A DNA stretch of 19,583 bases. It comes from Sphingobium sp. CCH11-B1 (GTDB taxonomy: Bacteria > Pseudomonadota > Alphaproteobacteria > Sphingomonadales > Sphingomonadaceae). The stretch lies in assembly GCF_001556865.1 (NCBI RefSeq), contig NZ_LSJY01000211.1:1-19583 (forward strand), in the 5' to 3' direction. Below the pieces are notes generated by a model. That model saw only the letters and a program-made list of their open reading frames with translations, was not told the origin of the DNA and ran no database searches. Shown here piece by piece: positions 7,523 to 15,181 of the stretch. The stretch's first letter is position 1. Each line of letters starts with the position of its first letter. The position numbers and the translations under genes were made by a program.

Positions 7523-8310
7523 TCGCGCTCGAAACTATCGTGTCGCCGCTCTTCGTCCCGGCTAATCGGCCAGAGCGGTTCATCAAGGCTGCCACCAGCG
7601 GTGCGGATGCGATTATCCTCGATCTGGAGGATGCGGTTCCAGCAGACGCCAAAGACGCGGCACGCGCAGCGCTAGATACCGGGTTCACCGATTTGCCAGT
7701 CATCGTTCGCGTCAATGCGGTCGGAACGCCATGGCATGAGGATGATCTGGCTGCTGCTGCGCGTCTACCGTTTGCCGGCATCATGCTACCCAAGAGCGAG
7801 CGGGTGGCCGATCTGGCAGTAGTTCGCAACATACATCCTGTCCTCGCGCTGGTTGAGACCGTGAAGGGTGTTGCAGCGGCCAAGGAGCTTGCGGAAAGTG
7901 CTCAGGCTGCGCGACTCGCCTTCGGCTCGGTCGACTATTCGTCGGATTTGGGATGCGCGCACAACCGTGAGGCTCTTGCTCATGCGCGGTCGGTACTCGT
8001 ATTCGCGTCGCGCCTTGGCGGACTCCCGGCCCCGCTTGACGGCGTTACCACCGAAATCGCGGACCCCGATGCAGCACTGAGTGACGCACGGCACGCCAGA
8101 ATGATTGGTTTCGGTGGCAAGCTCGTAATCCATCCCAAGCAAATTTCTTCGGTCCGCGAGGGGTTTCGTCCAACCGAAGCCGAACTGGCTTGGGCACGCG
8201 CGGCGCTGGCAAGCGGCGACGGCGCCGCATCAGTGCTGGGCGCCATGGTGGATGCACCGGTTCGCCTGCGGGCCCATGCCCTGCTGAACTTGGCGATCAA
8301 GGACAATTGA
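7519..8310 (+). CDS. CitE-like (HpcH/HpaI family) CoA-ester lyase, citramalyl/malyl-CoA type
   Basis: This 263-residue protein cleaves a beta-hydroxy, alpha-carboxylated acyl-CoA by a retro-Claisen reaction, giving acetyl-CoA (or propionyl-CoA) and a 2-oxo acid. Motifs in order: LFVPANRPERF (11-21), DAIILDLEDAVP (30-41), VRVNAVGTPW with substrate-binding Arg64, IMLPKSE, Mg-binding Glu113 in ALVETVKG, Asp139/Asp143 in FGSVDYSSDLG, and KLVIHPKQI. It lacks the citrate-lyase partner genes citD and citF, so it is a stand-alone lyase. The ATG at 7519 overlaps the hydratase stop; longer in-frame starts inside the hydratase lack homology. By context it is the terminal pathway step, most simply citramalyl-CoA to acetyl-CoA plus pyruvate. 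Confidence 0.88.
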   Translation: MIALETIVSPLFVPANRPERFIKAATSGADAIILDLEDAVPADAKDAARAALDTGFTDLPVIVRVNAVGTPWHEDDLAAAARLPFAGIMLPKSERVADLAVVRNIHPVLALVETVKGVAAAKELAESAQAARLAFGSVDYSSDLGCAHNREALAHARSVLVFASRLGGLPAPLDGVTTEIADPDAALSDARHARMIGFGGKLVIHPKQISSVREGFRPTEAELAWARAALASGDGAASVLGAMVDAPVRLRAHALLNLAIKDN

Positions 8311-8360
8311 ACGTCACATTTGCCGAGATCGCCAAAGAGCGACCGGTCGTGGAGAGATAT

Positions 8361-9893
8361 GTGAAAATTCTGAAGATCCTGTCGTCCACCGCCTCTGTGA
8401 CCGTCCTGCTCGTGGCGAGCCCCGCGATGGCCCAGCCGGTTATGGCCCCCCCAGTTGGCGATGCTGCTACGACCTATCGGACACTCCTGGCATTGATTGA
8501 GGAAATGGTCGACGAGAAGTTGATTTCTCGGGAGAAAGCGGACCGATTGATTGCCGACGCACAGGCGAAAGCTTCGCCCGCCGTTCGCCCGGGCACGAGT
8601 GCCCAGGTAGCGAGTGCTCCATCTCCCGGCCTGACATTACCTCCGATAGAACATCGTTCGCCGGACTCCAACAAATCGGCCCCGGTCCGTCAGGGCAATA
8701 TCCAGATCAGTTCGGAGCAAAATCATCTGCCTCCCGACATTCAGGCCGACTGGAGCCGTGGCGCTCCTGTGTTGTCGAGCCGGGATGGCCGGTTCTCCTT
8801 CAAGCCGCGCGGGCGCATACTTGCGGACTTCCAGACCACTTCCGGATCGAATTTTGATGCACGCAACATCAGCGTATCGGGCCTGCGGCAATTTCGCTTT
8901 GGTGCCGTCGGTACCTTAGGCCAGCACATCTTTTACCAGTTCGAGGTCGATTATCGCCGGAACCAAACGGAAGTCACAAACACCTTCGTCGGCTACCGCC
9001 AGCGGATCGGGAAGGTCGATGCCGACATCCGCGCCGGCAGCCTGTTGACCGATCGGGGAATGGAGGTTGCGACGGCCGCGACGGCAGATCCGTTCATCAA
9101 TCTCAATGTCAATTCGACGGCGCTGGCGCCTGGCGGACGCATATTCCTCATGGGCGTCTCTGCCCGCGCAGGGGCCAAGAACTGGCATGCGTCTCTGGCC
9201 ATCCACGGTGACCCCGTGGACGCAGACTATGCCCGCTCGGATTCGCGCATTTTCATGGGCCGCGCGCACTGGAATCCAATCCTGACCGATACCGGGCTCA
9301 TTCATCTTGGCGGTTGGGCCTATGACGAAAGAGTTTCTCGAGCGACCGCCGCGAGTACGACCAATACGATCAATTCCGGATTTCTCAACACGAACATCCG
9401 GGTTGAATCGCCTGCGCTCACACGAGTGCGCGGATCCCAAGCCTTTGGTCTCGAGGCCGGCGGTACATACCGGTCGGCCTACCTCTTTGCCGAATATGGG
9501 GAGCGCGCCATCAGCTTCCTGCCCGGAGCACCAATCGATCACGCGCATTTCAAGGCTTTGTCGATCAACAGCGGCTTCTGGCTGACCGGGGAAAAGCCAA
9601 CCTATGCATCGCGTAGCGGAACCTATGTCGCGCCGAACATCCGCTCGCCCCTCATGGGTGATGGAGGCATGGGTGGGGTAGAGTTGGTCGGGCGTTACGA
9701 AACACTCGATTATCGGTCGACTCCGGGCGGCGGCTCCGGGTCTGCAATCACGCTTGGGACCAACTGGTACTTCACCAACTATTTCCGCCTGATGTTCAAT
9801 TACATACGCTGGCGCACCAACAATCGCACAGGGAGTTTTCAGTCACCCGACACTGGAGACACGCTCGCAGCCCGTGCCGAAATCGCATTCTGA
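8361..9893 (+). CDS. OprP/OprO-type outer-membrane porin
   Basis: This protein of about 510 residues is of the phosphate-selective porin O/P family. The GTG at 8361 follows GGAGAG and opens a clean signal peptide (positive MKILKIL-like start, hydrophobic [12 protein letters not shown], cleavage near AMA-QP). A helical, charged segment follows (about residues 35-65), as in the N-terminal coiled coils of such porins, then a proline/serine linker, then the barrel beginning around [14 protein letters not shown]. Alternating aromatic strands and a terminal aromatic (AEIAF) fit outer-membrane insertion. The name does not establish phosphate specificity. Inside this operon it probably admits the acidic growth substrate (inference). 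It lies 50 bp after the lyase gene. Confidence 0.85.
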   Translation: MKILKILSSTASVTVLLVASPAMAQPVMAPPVGDAATTYRTLLALIEEMVDEKLISREKADRLIADAQAKASPAVRPGTSAQVASAPSPGLTLPPIEHRSPDSNKSAPVRQGNIQISSEQNHLPPDIQADWSRGAPVLSSRDGRFSFKPRGRILADFQTTSGSNFDARNISVSGLRQFRFGAVGTLGQHIFYQFEVDYRRNQTEVTNTFVGYRQRIGKVDADIRAGSLLTDRGMEVATAATADPFINLNVNSTALAPGGRIFLMGVSARAGAKNWHASLAIHGDPVDADYARSDSRIFMGRAHWNPILTDTGLIHLGGWAYDERVSRATAASTTNTINSGFLNTNIRVESPALTRVRGSQAFGLEAGGTYRSAYLFAEYGERAISFLPGAPIDHAHFKALSINSGFWLTGEKPTYASRSGTYVAPNIRSPLMGDGGMGGVELVGRYETLDYRSTPGGGSGSAITLGTNWYFTNYFRLMFNYIRWRTNNRTGSFQSPDTGDTLAARAEIAF

Positions 9894-9909
9894 TGATTGG
9901 AGTTTCGAT

Positions 9910-10656
9910 ATGAAGATCCTCGTGCCCGTGAAACGGGTGATCGACTATAATGTAAAGCCGCGCGTGAAGGCGGATGGCTCGGGCGTTGATCTGGCCAACG
10001 TCAAGATGAGCATGAACCCCTTCGACGAGATCGCCGTCGAGGAAGCTATCCGCCTCAAGGAAGCGGGCAAGGCCGGGGAAATCATCGCCGTCTCGGTCGG
10101 ACCGGCGAAGGCGCAGGAAACCCTGCGCACCGCGCTCGCCATGGGCGCCGACCGCGCGATCCTGATCGAGACCGATGCCGAAGTGGAACCGCTCGCGGTT
10201 GCCAAGATTCTCAAGACGATCGTCGTCGAAGAGAATCCCGGCCTCGTGATCCTCGGCAAGCAGGCGATCGACGACGATTCGAACCAGACCGGCCAGATGC
10301 TTGCCGCGCTGCTCGGCCGCGCGCAGGGCACGTTCGCCAGCAAGGTCGAAATTGACGGTGATCACGTTGCCGTGACCCGCGAAGTCGATGGCGGTCTGGA
10401 GACCGTCAAGCTGGCTCTGCCCGCGATCGTCACCACCGACTTGCGCCTCAACGAGCCGCGCTACGCTTCGCTGCCGAACATCATGAAGGCGAAGAAGAAG
10501 CCGCTCGATGTGAAGACCGCCGCCGATTTCGGCGCCGATATCGCCCCGCGCCTCAAGACCCTGAAGGTCTCCGAGCCGCCCGTGCGTTCGGCCGGTATCA
10601 AGGTCGCCGACGTTGATGGCCTCGTTGCTAAGCTCAAGGAACTGGGCGTCGCCTGA
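9910..10656 (+). CDS. etfB: Electron transfer flavoprotein, beta subunit
   Basis: This 248-residue ETF beta subunit has the typical start [19 protein letters not shown], the conserved [17 protein letters not shown] and the [25 protein letters not shown] nucleotide-binding elements. It forms the heterodimer with the next gene product, binds AMP and accepts electrons from acyl-CoA dehydrogenases. GGAG precedes the ATG, which comes 16 bp after the porin stop. Third codon positions are almost all G or C here, noticeably more so than in the genes upstream. Confidence 0.96.
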   Translation: MKILVPVKRVIDYNVKPRVKADGSGVDLANVKMSMNPFDEIAVEEAIRLKEAGKAGEIIAVSVGPAKAQETLRTALAMGADRAILIETDAEVEPLAVAKILKTIVVEENPGLVILGKQAIDDDSNQTGQMLAALLGRAQGTFASKVEIDGDHVAVTREVDGGLETVKLALPAIVTTDLRLNEPRYASLPNIMKAKKKPLDVKTAADFGADIAPRLKTLKVSEPPVRSAGIKVADVDGLVAKLKELGVA

Positions 10657-10684
10657 GGGCACAGCCCGGGAAGGATTTGAAACG

Positions 10685-11614
10685 ATGAAGACGCTCGTTT
10701 GGGTCGAACACGACAACGCGTCGGTCAAGGACGCGACGCTCCACACCGTCACCGCTGCCGCCAAGCTGGGTGAAGTCCACCTGCTGGTCGCAGGGTCAGG
10801 CTGCCGTGCCGCTGCCGAAGCCGCCGCGAAGATCGCCGGCGTCGCCAAGGTCCACCTGGCCGACAACGCTGCCTATGAACACGCGCTGGCCGAAAACGTC
10901 GCGCCGCTGATCGTGGACCTCATGGGCCACCACGACGCGTTCCTGGCGCCCGCCACCACCACCGGCAAGAACCTCGCTCCGCGCGTGGCCGCGCTGCTCG
11001 ACGTGATGCAGCTGTCGGACATCCTCTCCGTCGAGGGCGAGAAGACCTTCACCCGCCCAATCTACGCGGGCAACGCCATCGCCACCGTCGAATCGAGCGA
11101 TGCCAAGCTCGTCATCACCGTGCGCGGCACCGCCTTCGAGAAGGCCGCTGCCGAGGGCGGTTCGGCCGTGATCGAAGACGTCGCCGGTGCCGGTGACGCG
11201 GGCCTCTCCAGCTTCGTGGGTGCCGAACTCGCGAAGTCCGAGCGCCCGGAGCTGACCAGCGCCAAGGTAATCGTCTCGGGCGGCCGTGCGCTGAAGGATT
11301 CGGAGACGTTCGAGCAGGTCATCCTGCCGCTCGCCGACAAGCTTGGCGCCGCTGTCGGTGCTTCGCGCGCCGCAGTCGATGCGGGCTATGTGCCGAACGA
11401 CTACCAGGTCGGCCAGACCGGCAAGATCGTGGCGCCGGAAGTCTACATCGCGGTCGGCATTTCGGGCGCGATCCAGCACCTTGCGGGCATGAAGGACTCC
11501 AAGACCATCATCGCCATCAACAAGGACGAGGACGCCCCGATCTTCCAGGTCGCCGACGTCGGCCTCGTGGCGGACCTCTTCACCGCTGTGCCGGAGCTTA
11601 CCGGCAAGCTCTGA
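10685..11614 (+). CDS. etfA: Electron transfer flavoprotein, alpha subunit
   Basis: This 309-residue ETF alpha subunit carries the redox FAD. The C-terminal domain shows [58 protein letters not shown] (read as two adjoining motifs) and [15 protein letters not shown], all diagnostic for FAD binding. The N-terminal domain pairs with the beta subunit. It starts 28 bp after etfB with AAGGA upstream. Its local partners should be the acyl-CoA dehydrogenase at 4390-5553 as electron donor and ETF-QO, immediately downstream, as acceptor. Confidence 0.96.
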   Translation: MKTLVWVEHDNASVKDATLHTVTAAAKLGEVHLLVAGSGCRAAAEAAAKIAGVAKVHLADNAAYEHALAENVAPLIVDLMGHHDAFLAPATTTGKNLAPRVAALLDVMQLSDILSVEGEKTFTRPIYAGNAIATVESSDAKLVITVRGTAFEKAAAEGGSAVIEDVAGAGDAGLSSFVGAELAKSERPELTSAKVIVSGGRALKDSETFEQVILPLADKLGAAVGASRAAVDAGYVPNDYQVGQTGKIVAPEVYIAVGISGAIQHLAGMKDSKTIIAINKDEDAPIFQVADVGLVADLFTAVPELTGKL

Positions 11615-11654
11615 ATTCAATTCACCGAACCCTTTTCGAGACTCGGAAACGAAC

Positions 11655-13304
11655 ATGCTTGAACGCGAAGAGATGCCGTATGACGTCGTCGTCGTGGGCG
11701 GAGGGCCTGCGGGACTGGCTACGGCGATCCGGCTGAAGCAGGTCGATCCGGAGCTGTCGGTCTGTGTGCTCGAAAAGGGCTCGGAGGTCGGCGCGCATAT
11801 CCTCTCGGGCGCGACGATCGATCCCAAGGCGCTCGACGAACTGCTGCCCACATGGCGCGAGGACGGCTGCCCGCTGGCCGAGACCCCGGTGACGGACAAC
11901 TGGCACTGGCACCTTACGAAGAAGAAAAAGTTCTCCCTGCCGCATCTGATGATGCCGACGTTCATGTCGAACGACGGCAACTACACTGGCTCGCTGGGCA
12001 ATCTCTGCCGCTGGCTGGCCGAACAGGCCGAGGCGCTGGAGATAGAGATCTTCCCCGGCTTCCCCGCCGCCGAGATACTCTACGACGACAACGGTGCCGT
12101 GATCGGCGTGCAGACCGGTGACATGGGCGTTGACCGCGAAGGCAATCCCAAGGGTGACTTCCAGCCGGGCATGAACCTGCTCGGCAAATACACCGTGTTC
12201 TGCGAGGGCGCGCGCGGTCACCTGACCAAGCGCCTAAAGGCGAAGTACAATCTGGAAGCCGATTGCCAACCGCAGATCTACGGCCTGGGCATCAAGGAAC
12301 TGTGGGACATCGATCCCGCCAAGTACGTTCCCGGCCGCGTGATCCACACGCAGGGCTGGCCGCTGAGCGAGAACAACGCCTGGGGCGGCGGCTTCCTGTA
12401 TCATCAGGCGAACAACCAGGTCGCGCTCGGCTTCGTGACCGCGCTCGATTACAAGAACCCCTACGTCTATCCGTTCGAGGAATTCCAGCGCTGGAAGCAG
12501 CACCCGGAAATCCGCGCGATCCTGGAAGGCGGCAAGCGCGTCGCCTACGGTGCGCGTGCGATCAACGAGGGTGGCTGGCAATCGGTGCCGCAACTCGCCT
12601 TCCCGGGCGGCGTGCTGGCGGGTTGCTCGGCCGGCTTCGTCAACGTGCCGCGTATCAAGGGCACGCATACCGCGATGAAGAGCGGCATGCTGGCGGCCGA
12701 GGCGATTGCCGCCGCGATTCTGGCCGGCCGCGAGCAGGATGCGCTGACCGAATACGACACGGCCGTGCGCGAAAGCTGGATCGCCAAGGAACTGAAGCTC
12801 GTCCAGAATGCCGAGCCGATGGTGGCGAAATGGGGCGGCGAGCTGGGCACGATCCTGGCCGGCGCGGACATGTGGCTGCGCACGCTGTTCGGTTTCGGCC
12901 TGGCCAAGCCGATGAAGCATCACACCGATGCCTCGTGCACGCAGCGCGCCGATCTTTACCAGCCGATCGCCTATCCCAAGCCGGACGGCGTGATCAGCTT
13001 CGACCGCCTGACCAGCGTGTCCTACTCTTTCACCAACCACGAGGAAGACCAGCCGGTCCACTTGCGTCTCAAGGATCCCACGGTTCCAACCGCGATCAAT
13101 CTGCCGGTCTATGCCGGGCCCGAGGCGCGGTACTGCCCAGCGGGCGTCTACGAATTCGTCGATCCGGATGGTTCGGGCATGAAACTGCAGATCAACGCGC
13201 AGAACTGCGTCCACTGCAAGACCTGCGACATCAAGGACCCGACCCAGAACATCGAATGGGTCACGCCGGAAGGCGGTGGCGGGCCTACCTATCCGAATAT
13301 GTAG
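11655..13304 (+). CDS. Electron transfer flavoprotein:ubiquinone oxidoreductase (ETF-QO)
   Basis: This 549-residue membrane-associated oxidoreductase takes electrons from reduced ETF via FAD and a [4Fe-4S] cluster and reduces ubiquinone. The FAD dinucleotide fold is [17 protein letters not shown] near residues 11-27. The four cluster cysteines are Cys494 (YCPAGVYEF) and Cys518, Cys521 and Cys524 ([12 protein letters not shown]). The length matches the family, so it is full length. It follows etfA by 40 bp and ends the gene train. With it, the segment carries its own link from acyl-CoA oxidation to the respiratory chain. Codon use matches the ETF pair. Confidence 0.96.
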   Translation: MLEREEMPYDVVVVGGGPAGLATAIRLKQVDPELSVCVLEKGSEVGAHILSGATIDPKALDELLPTWREDGCPLAETPVTDNWHWHLTKKKKFSLPHLMMPTFMSNDGNYTGSLGNLCRWLAEQAEALEIEIFPGFPAAEILYDDNGAVIGVQTGDMGVDREGNPKGDFQPGMNLLGKYTVFCEGARGHLTKRLKAKYNLEADCQPQIYGLGIKELWDIDPAKYVPGRVIHTQGWPLSENNAWGGGFLYHQANNQVALGFVTALDYKNPYVYPFEEFQRWKQHPEIRAILEGGKRVAYGARAINEGGWQSVPQLAFPGGVLAGCSAGFVNVPRIKGTHTAMKSGMLAAEAIAAAILAGREQDALTEYDTAVRESWIAKELKLVQNAEPMVAKWGGELGTILAGADMWLRTLFGFGLAKPMKHHTDASCTQRADLYQPIAYPKPDGVISFDRLTSVSYSFTNHEEDQPVHLRLKDPTVPTAINLPVYAGPEARYCPAGVYEFVDPDGSGMKLQINAQNCVHCKTCDIKDPTQNIEWVTPEGGGGPTYPNM

Positions 13305-13781
13305 CCATTCCCCCCCTCACGGTGGGAAGAGATAATTTACCGTCATGCATCCGTGAGCCAGTCTCTTAGCAGCTGAGCAGTTTGAGAGGGTTGTTCGACC
13401 GGGGGAAGATGGCCGCATTTGGTCAAGAGATGAAAATGCGATCCGGTAATCCCGTGATGAATTTCCCTTGAGTCTTCGGGAGGTGTAAGGACGTCACCAT
13501 CGCCAACCGCGACCAGCGTCGGCACATGAATCTGTCGAAGTGTCTCAAGGCTCTCCGGGCGATCCAGAATAGCACGCTGCTGCCTGACGAAGGCCGCCTG
13601 CCCAACGCGTTCGGCCATCGCCTTTATCTTGTCTGCGACCGGCCCCTTCGCATGAGTGCGGGTGCCTGCAGTTTTTCGGCGCACTGAGCGGCCTCAGTGA
13701 CAGCCGCGCCTTTGCCGCCACGCTCAGGCCTCTGCGCAAGATGTCCTGGGTAGTATACGCCAAGCCACCCTTCGGTTCTCC
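13305..13781. other. Degraded region between ETF-QO and the IS66 end
   Basis: Apart from the hydrolase remnant, this 477-bp stretch holds no supportable intact gene. Bases 13685-13781 read on the minus strand in three frames without recognisable homology, consistent with decay or deletion next to the IS66 insertion. A weak CCCCCTCACGGTGGG-like element after the ETF-QO stop is too poor to call a terminator. Confidence 0.5.
13343..13684 (-). pseudogene. Alpha/beta-hydrolase C-terminal remnant
   Basis: About 100 residues match the end of an alpha/beta hydrolase: AERVGQAAFVRQQRAILDRP, then LRQIHVPTLVAVGDGDVLTPPE with the acid residue, and KCGHLPPVEQPSQTAQLLRDWL with the catalytic histidine. The nucleophile elbow and N-terminal two thirds are missing. 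The apparent ATG start is inside degraded sequence: no frame continues the fold upstream, and an IS66 end begins at 13782. It is convergent with ETF-QO, 38 bp away. It should be inactive. Confidence 0.7.
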
Positions 13782-13866
13782 GTAAGCGGTGCCGCGTCCC
13801 CACCTTGCGGGGCTGAAGCACAGCGCCGAGTCTCAGCGCCCTGATCGGATGGAGGGCGCTGGTGCT

Positions 13867-14301
13867 ATGACGATGCCATGTGATGATGCTGGCACTAGCC
13901 GGGTAACCCGCTTCGAAGTGTTCACTGGTGCGGGGCGGCGGCGGGATTGGCCGCCGGAGGTCAAGGCTTCGATCCTGGCCGGGAGCTTTTCCGGGCAGGA
14001 GACGGTCTGCTCGGTTGCGCGGCGGCATGGCATGAGCCCGTCGCAGTTGTTCACCTGGCGCCGGCAGCTCCGCAAGCAGTTGGAGAGCCAGGGCGCGGCT
14101 GTGCCGGCTTTTGTTCCCGCCGTCGTCGATGCCGTTGCCGCGGAGGAGTTCACGCCTGCGATCCAGCGGCCGAAGAAGCGACGGCGCGCGAAGGCGAGCG
14201 CAGTGGAACTGGAGATCGACGGCGTTGCGGTGAAGATCAGCCGCGGCGCCGATGCCGGGGTGATTGCCGCGGTGATCGAAGCGCTCCGGGTTACCCGATG
14301 A
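13867..14301 (+). CDS. tnpA: IS66-family accessory protein TnpA
   Basis: This 144-residue IS66 TnpA protein has an N-terminal helix-turn-helix: RRDWPPEVKASILAGSFSGQ, then TVCSVARRHGMSPSQLFTWRR. It ends VELEIDGVAVKISRGADAGV IAAVIEALR (two adjoining motifs), usual for the family. The start was chosen at ATG 13867, where homology begins. Its stop overlaps the tnpB start as ATGA, so translation is coupled. The gene is intact although the element is not. Confidence 0.9.
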   Translation: MTMPCDDAGTSRVTRFEVFTGAGRRRDWPPEVKASILAGSFSGQETVCSVARRHGMSPSQLFTWRRQLRKQLESQGAAVPAFVPAVVDAVAAEEFTPAIQRPKKRRRAKASAVELEIDGVAVKISRGADAGVIAAVIEALRVTR

Positions 14302-14654
14302 TCGGACCCGGCGCAGGTGCCAAGGTCATGGTGGCCACACGCCCGGTCGATTTCCGCAAGGGACCCGACGCGTTGGCCGCGCTGGTCGGTGTCGAGTACG
14401 GCGGTGATCCTTATTCTGGCGTAATCTACGTGTTCCGGGCCAAGCGCAGTGATCGGATCAAGCTCGTCTGGTGGGATGGCACAGGGCTGTGCCTGATGGC
14501 CAAGAGGCTGGAATCCAGCGGGTTCAAGTGGCCGGCCATCCAGGACGGCGTGATGCGCCTGACGCCGGCGCAGTTGGGCGCCTTGCTCGAGGGTCTGGAC
14601 TGGCGCCGTGTGCATGGCGGACGCCGCCCGATCGCCCCGCAGATTGCCGGTTGA
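14298..14654 (+). CDS. tnpB: IS66-family accessory protein TnpB (Orf2)
   Basis: This 118-residue protein of the IS66 Orf2 family has the hallmark VMVATRPVDFRKGPDALAAL near the N-terminus, then YVFRAKRSDRIKLVWWDGTG and LCLMAKRLESSGFKWP. Length and motifs are normal. It lies between tnpA (ATGA overlap) and the truncated tnpC. It is needed for IS66 transposition in the elements studied; its exact role is not clear. Confidence 0.93.
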   Translation: MIGPGAGAKVMVATRPVDFRKGPDALAALVGVEYGGDPYSGVIYVFRAKRSDRIKLVWWDGTGLCLMAKRLESSGFKWPAIQDGVMRLTPAQLGALLEGLDWRRVHGGRRPIAPQIAG

Positions 14655-14685
14655 CGATGGCTCCTCCTACTGATTCACTCCTTCC

Positions 14686-15087
14686 ATGCTCATGGAAGCG
14701 GATCTCCCCAACGACGTCGAAGCGCTCCGCGCGCTCGTCCTCGAGCAGGCCCGTGAGCTTGATGTTCTGAAGGTTTTCCAGGCCGAGGTTGAACGCCTGA
14801 AGGCGATCATCGAGGCCCTGCAGCGGCACCGGTTTGGCCGCCGTTCCGAGCAACTCGATCCCGATCAGTTCGAGCTTGCCCTGGAAGAGGTCGAGATGGC
14901 CTTGGCCCAGGCCCAGCACGCCGTGGACAAGGCGAGCCGGGCATCGGCGGATCGCCCGCGCAAGGTCAACCGCGGCTCGTTGCCGGCCCATCTCGAGCGG
15001 ATCGAGCAGGTGGTCGATGTCGAGGACAAGGCCTGCCCCTGCTGCGGCGGCGCGCTCCACCAGATTGTCGCGCGACATTCAGGTTGA
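14686..15087 (+). pseudogene. IS66-family transposase TnpC, N-terminal fragment
   Basis: About 128 genuine residues remain of a transposase normally around 500. Seen are a leucine-rich coiled coil (ALRALVLEQARELDVL, then ERLKAIIEALQRHRFGRRSE) and the beginning of the zinc-binding motif (ACPCCGGALHQI). From about base 15070 the reading frame runs into the inverted repeat of the adjacent element and stops at 15087. The DDE catalytic domain is absent, so this gene is dead. Confidence 0.88.
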
Positions 15088-15181
15088 GAAACGTATTGCC
15101 TCACGGAGAGATGTTCCCGAACGATGGTTCGGTTGCCTCACCTAAATGTTCCCTTAGCAGTCTTGTATTCCGTTAGCCAGA

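Larger units (their letters stand above)
13782..15069 (+). mobile_element. IS66-family element, right end missing
   Basis: The left end begins with GTAAGCGG at 13782, as IS66-family inverted repeats do. The standard gene order tnpA-tnpB-tnpC follows. tnpC stops after its zinc-finger-like motif because an IS1202-like element begins at about 15070, and no right IS66 end is present in the window. The copy cannot transpose by itself. Confidence 0.8.

Noticed and set aside
8190..8360. Upstream in-frame extension of the porin
   Set aside because: It overlaps the lyase gene and gives an arginine-rich stretch before the signal peptide; the GTG at 8361 opens a proper signal sequence.
13300..13330. 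Rho-independent terminator after ETF-QO
   Set aside because: The stem around CCCCCTCACGGTGGG is weak and no T-run follows.
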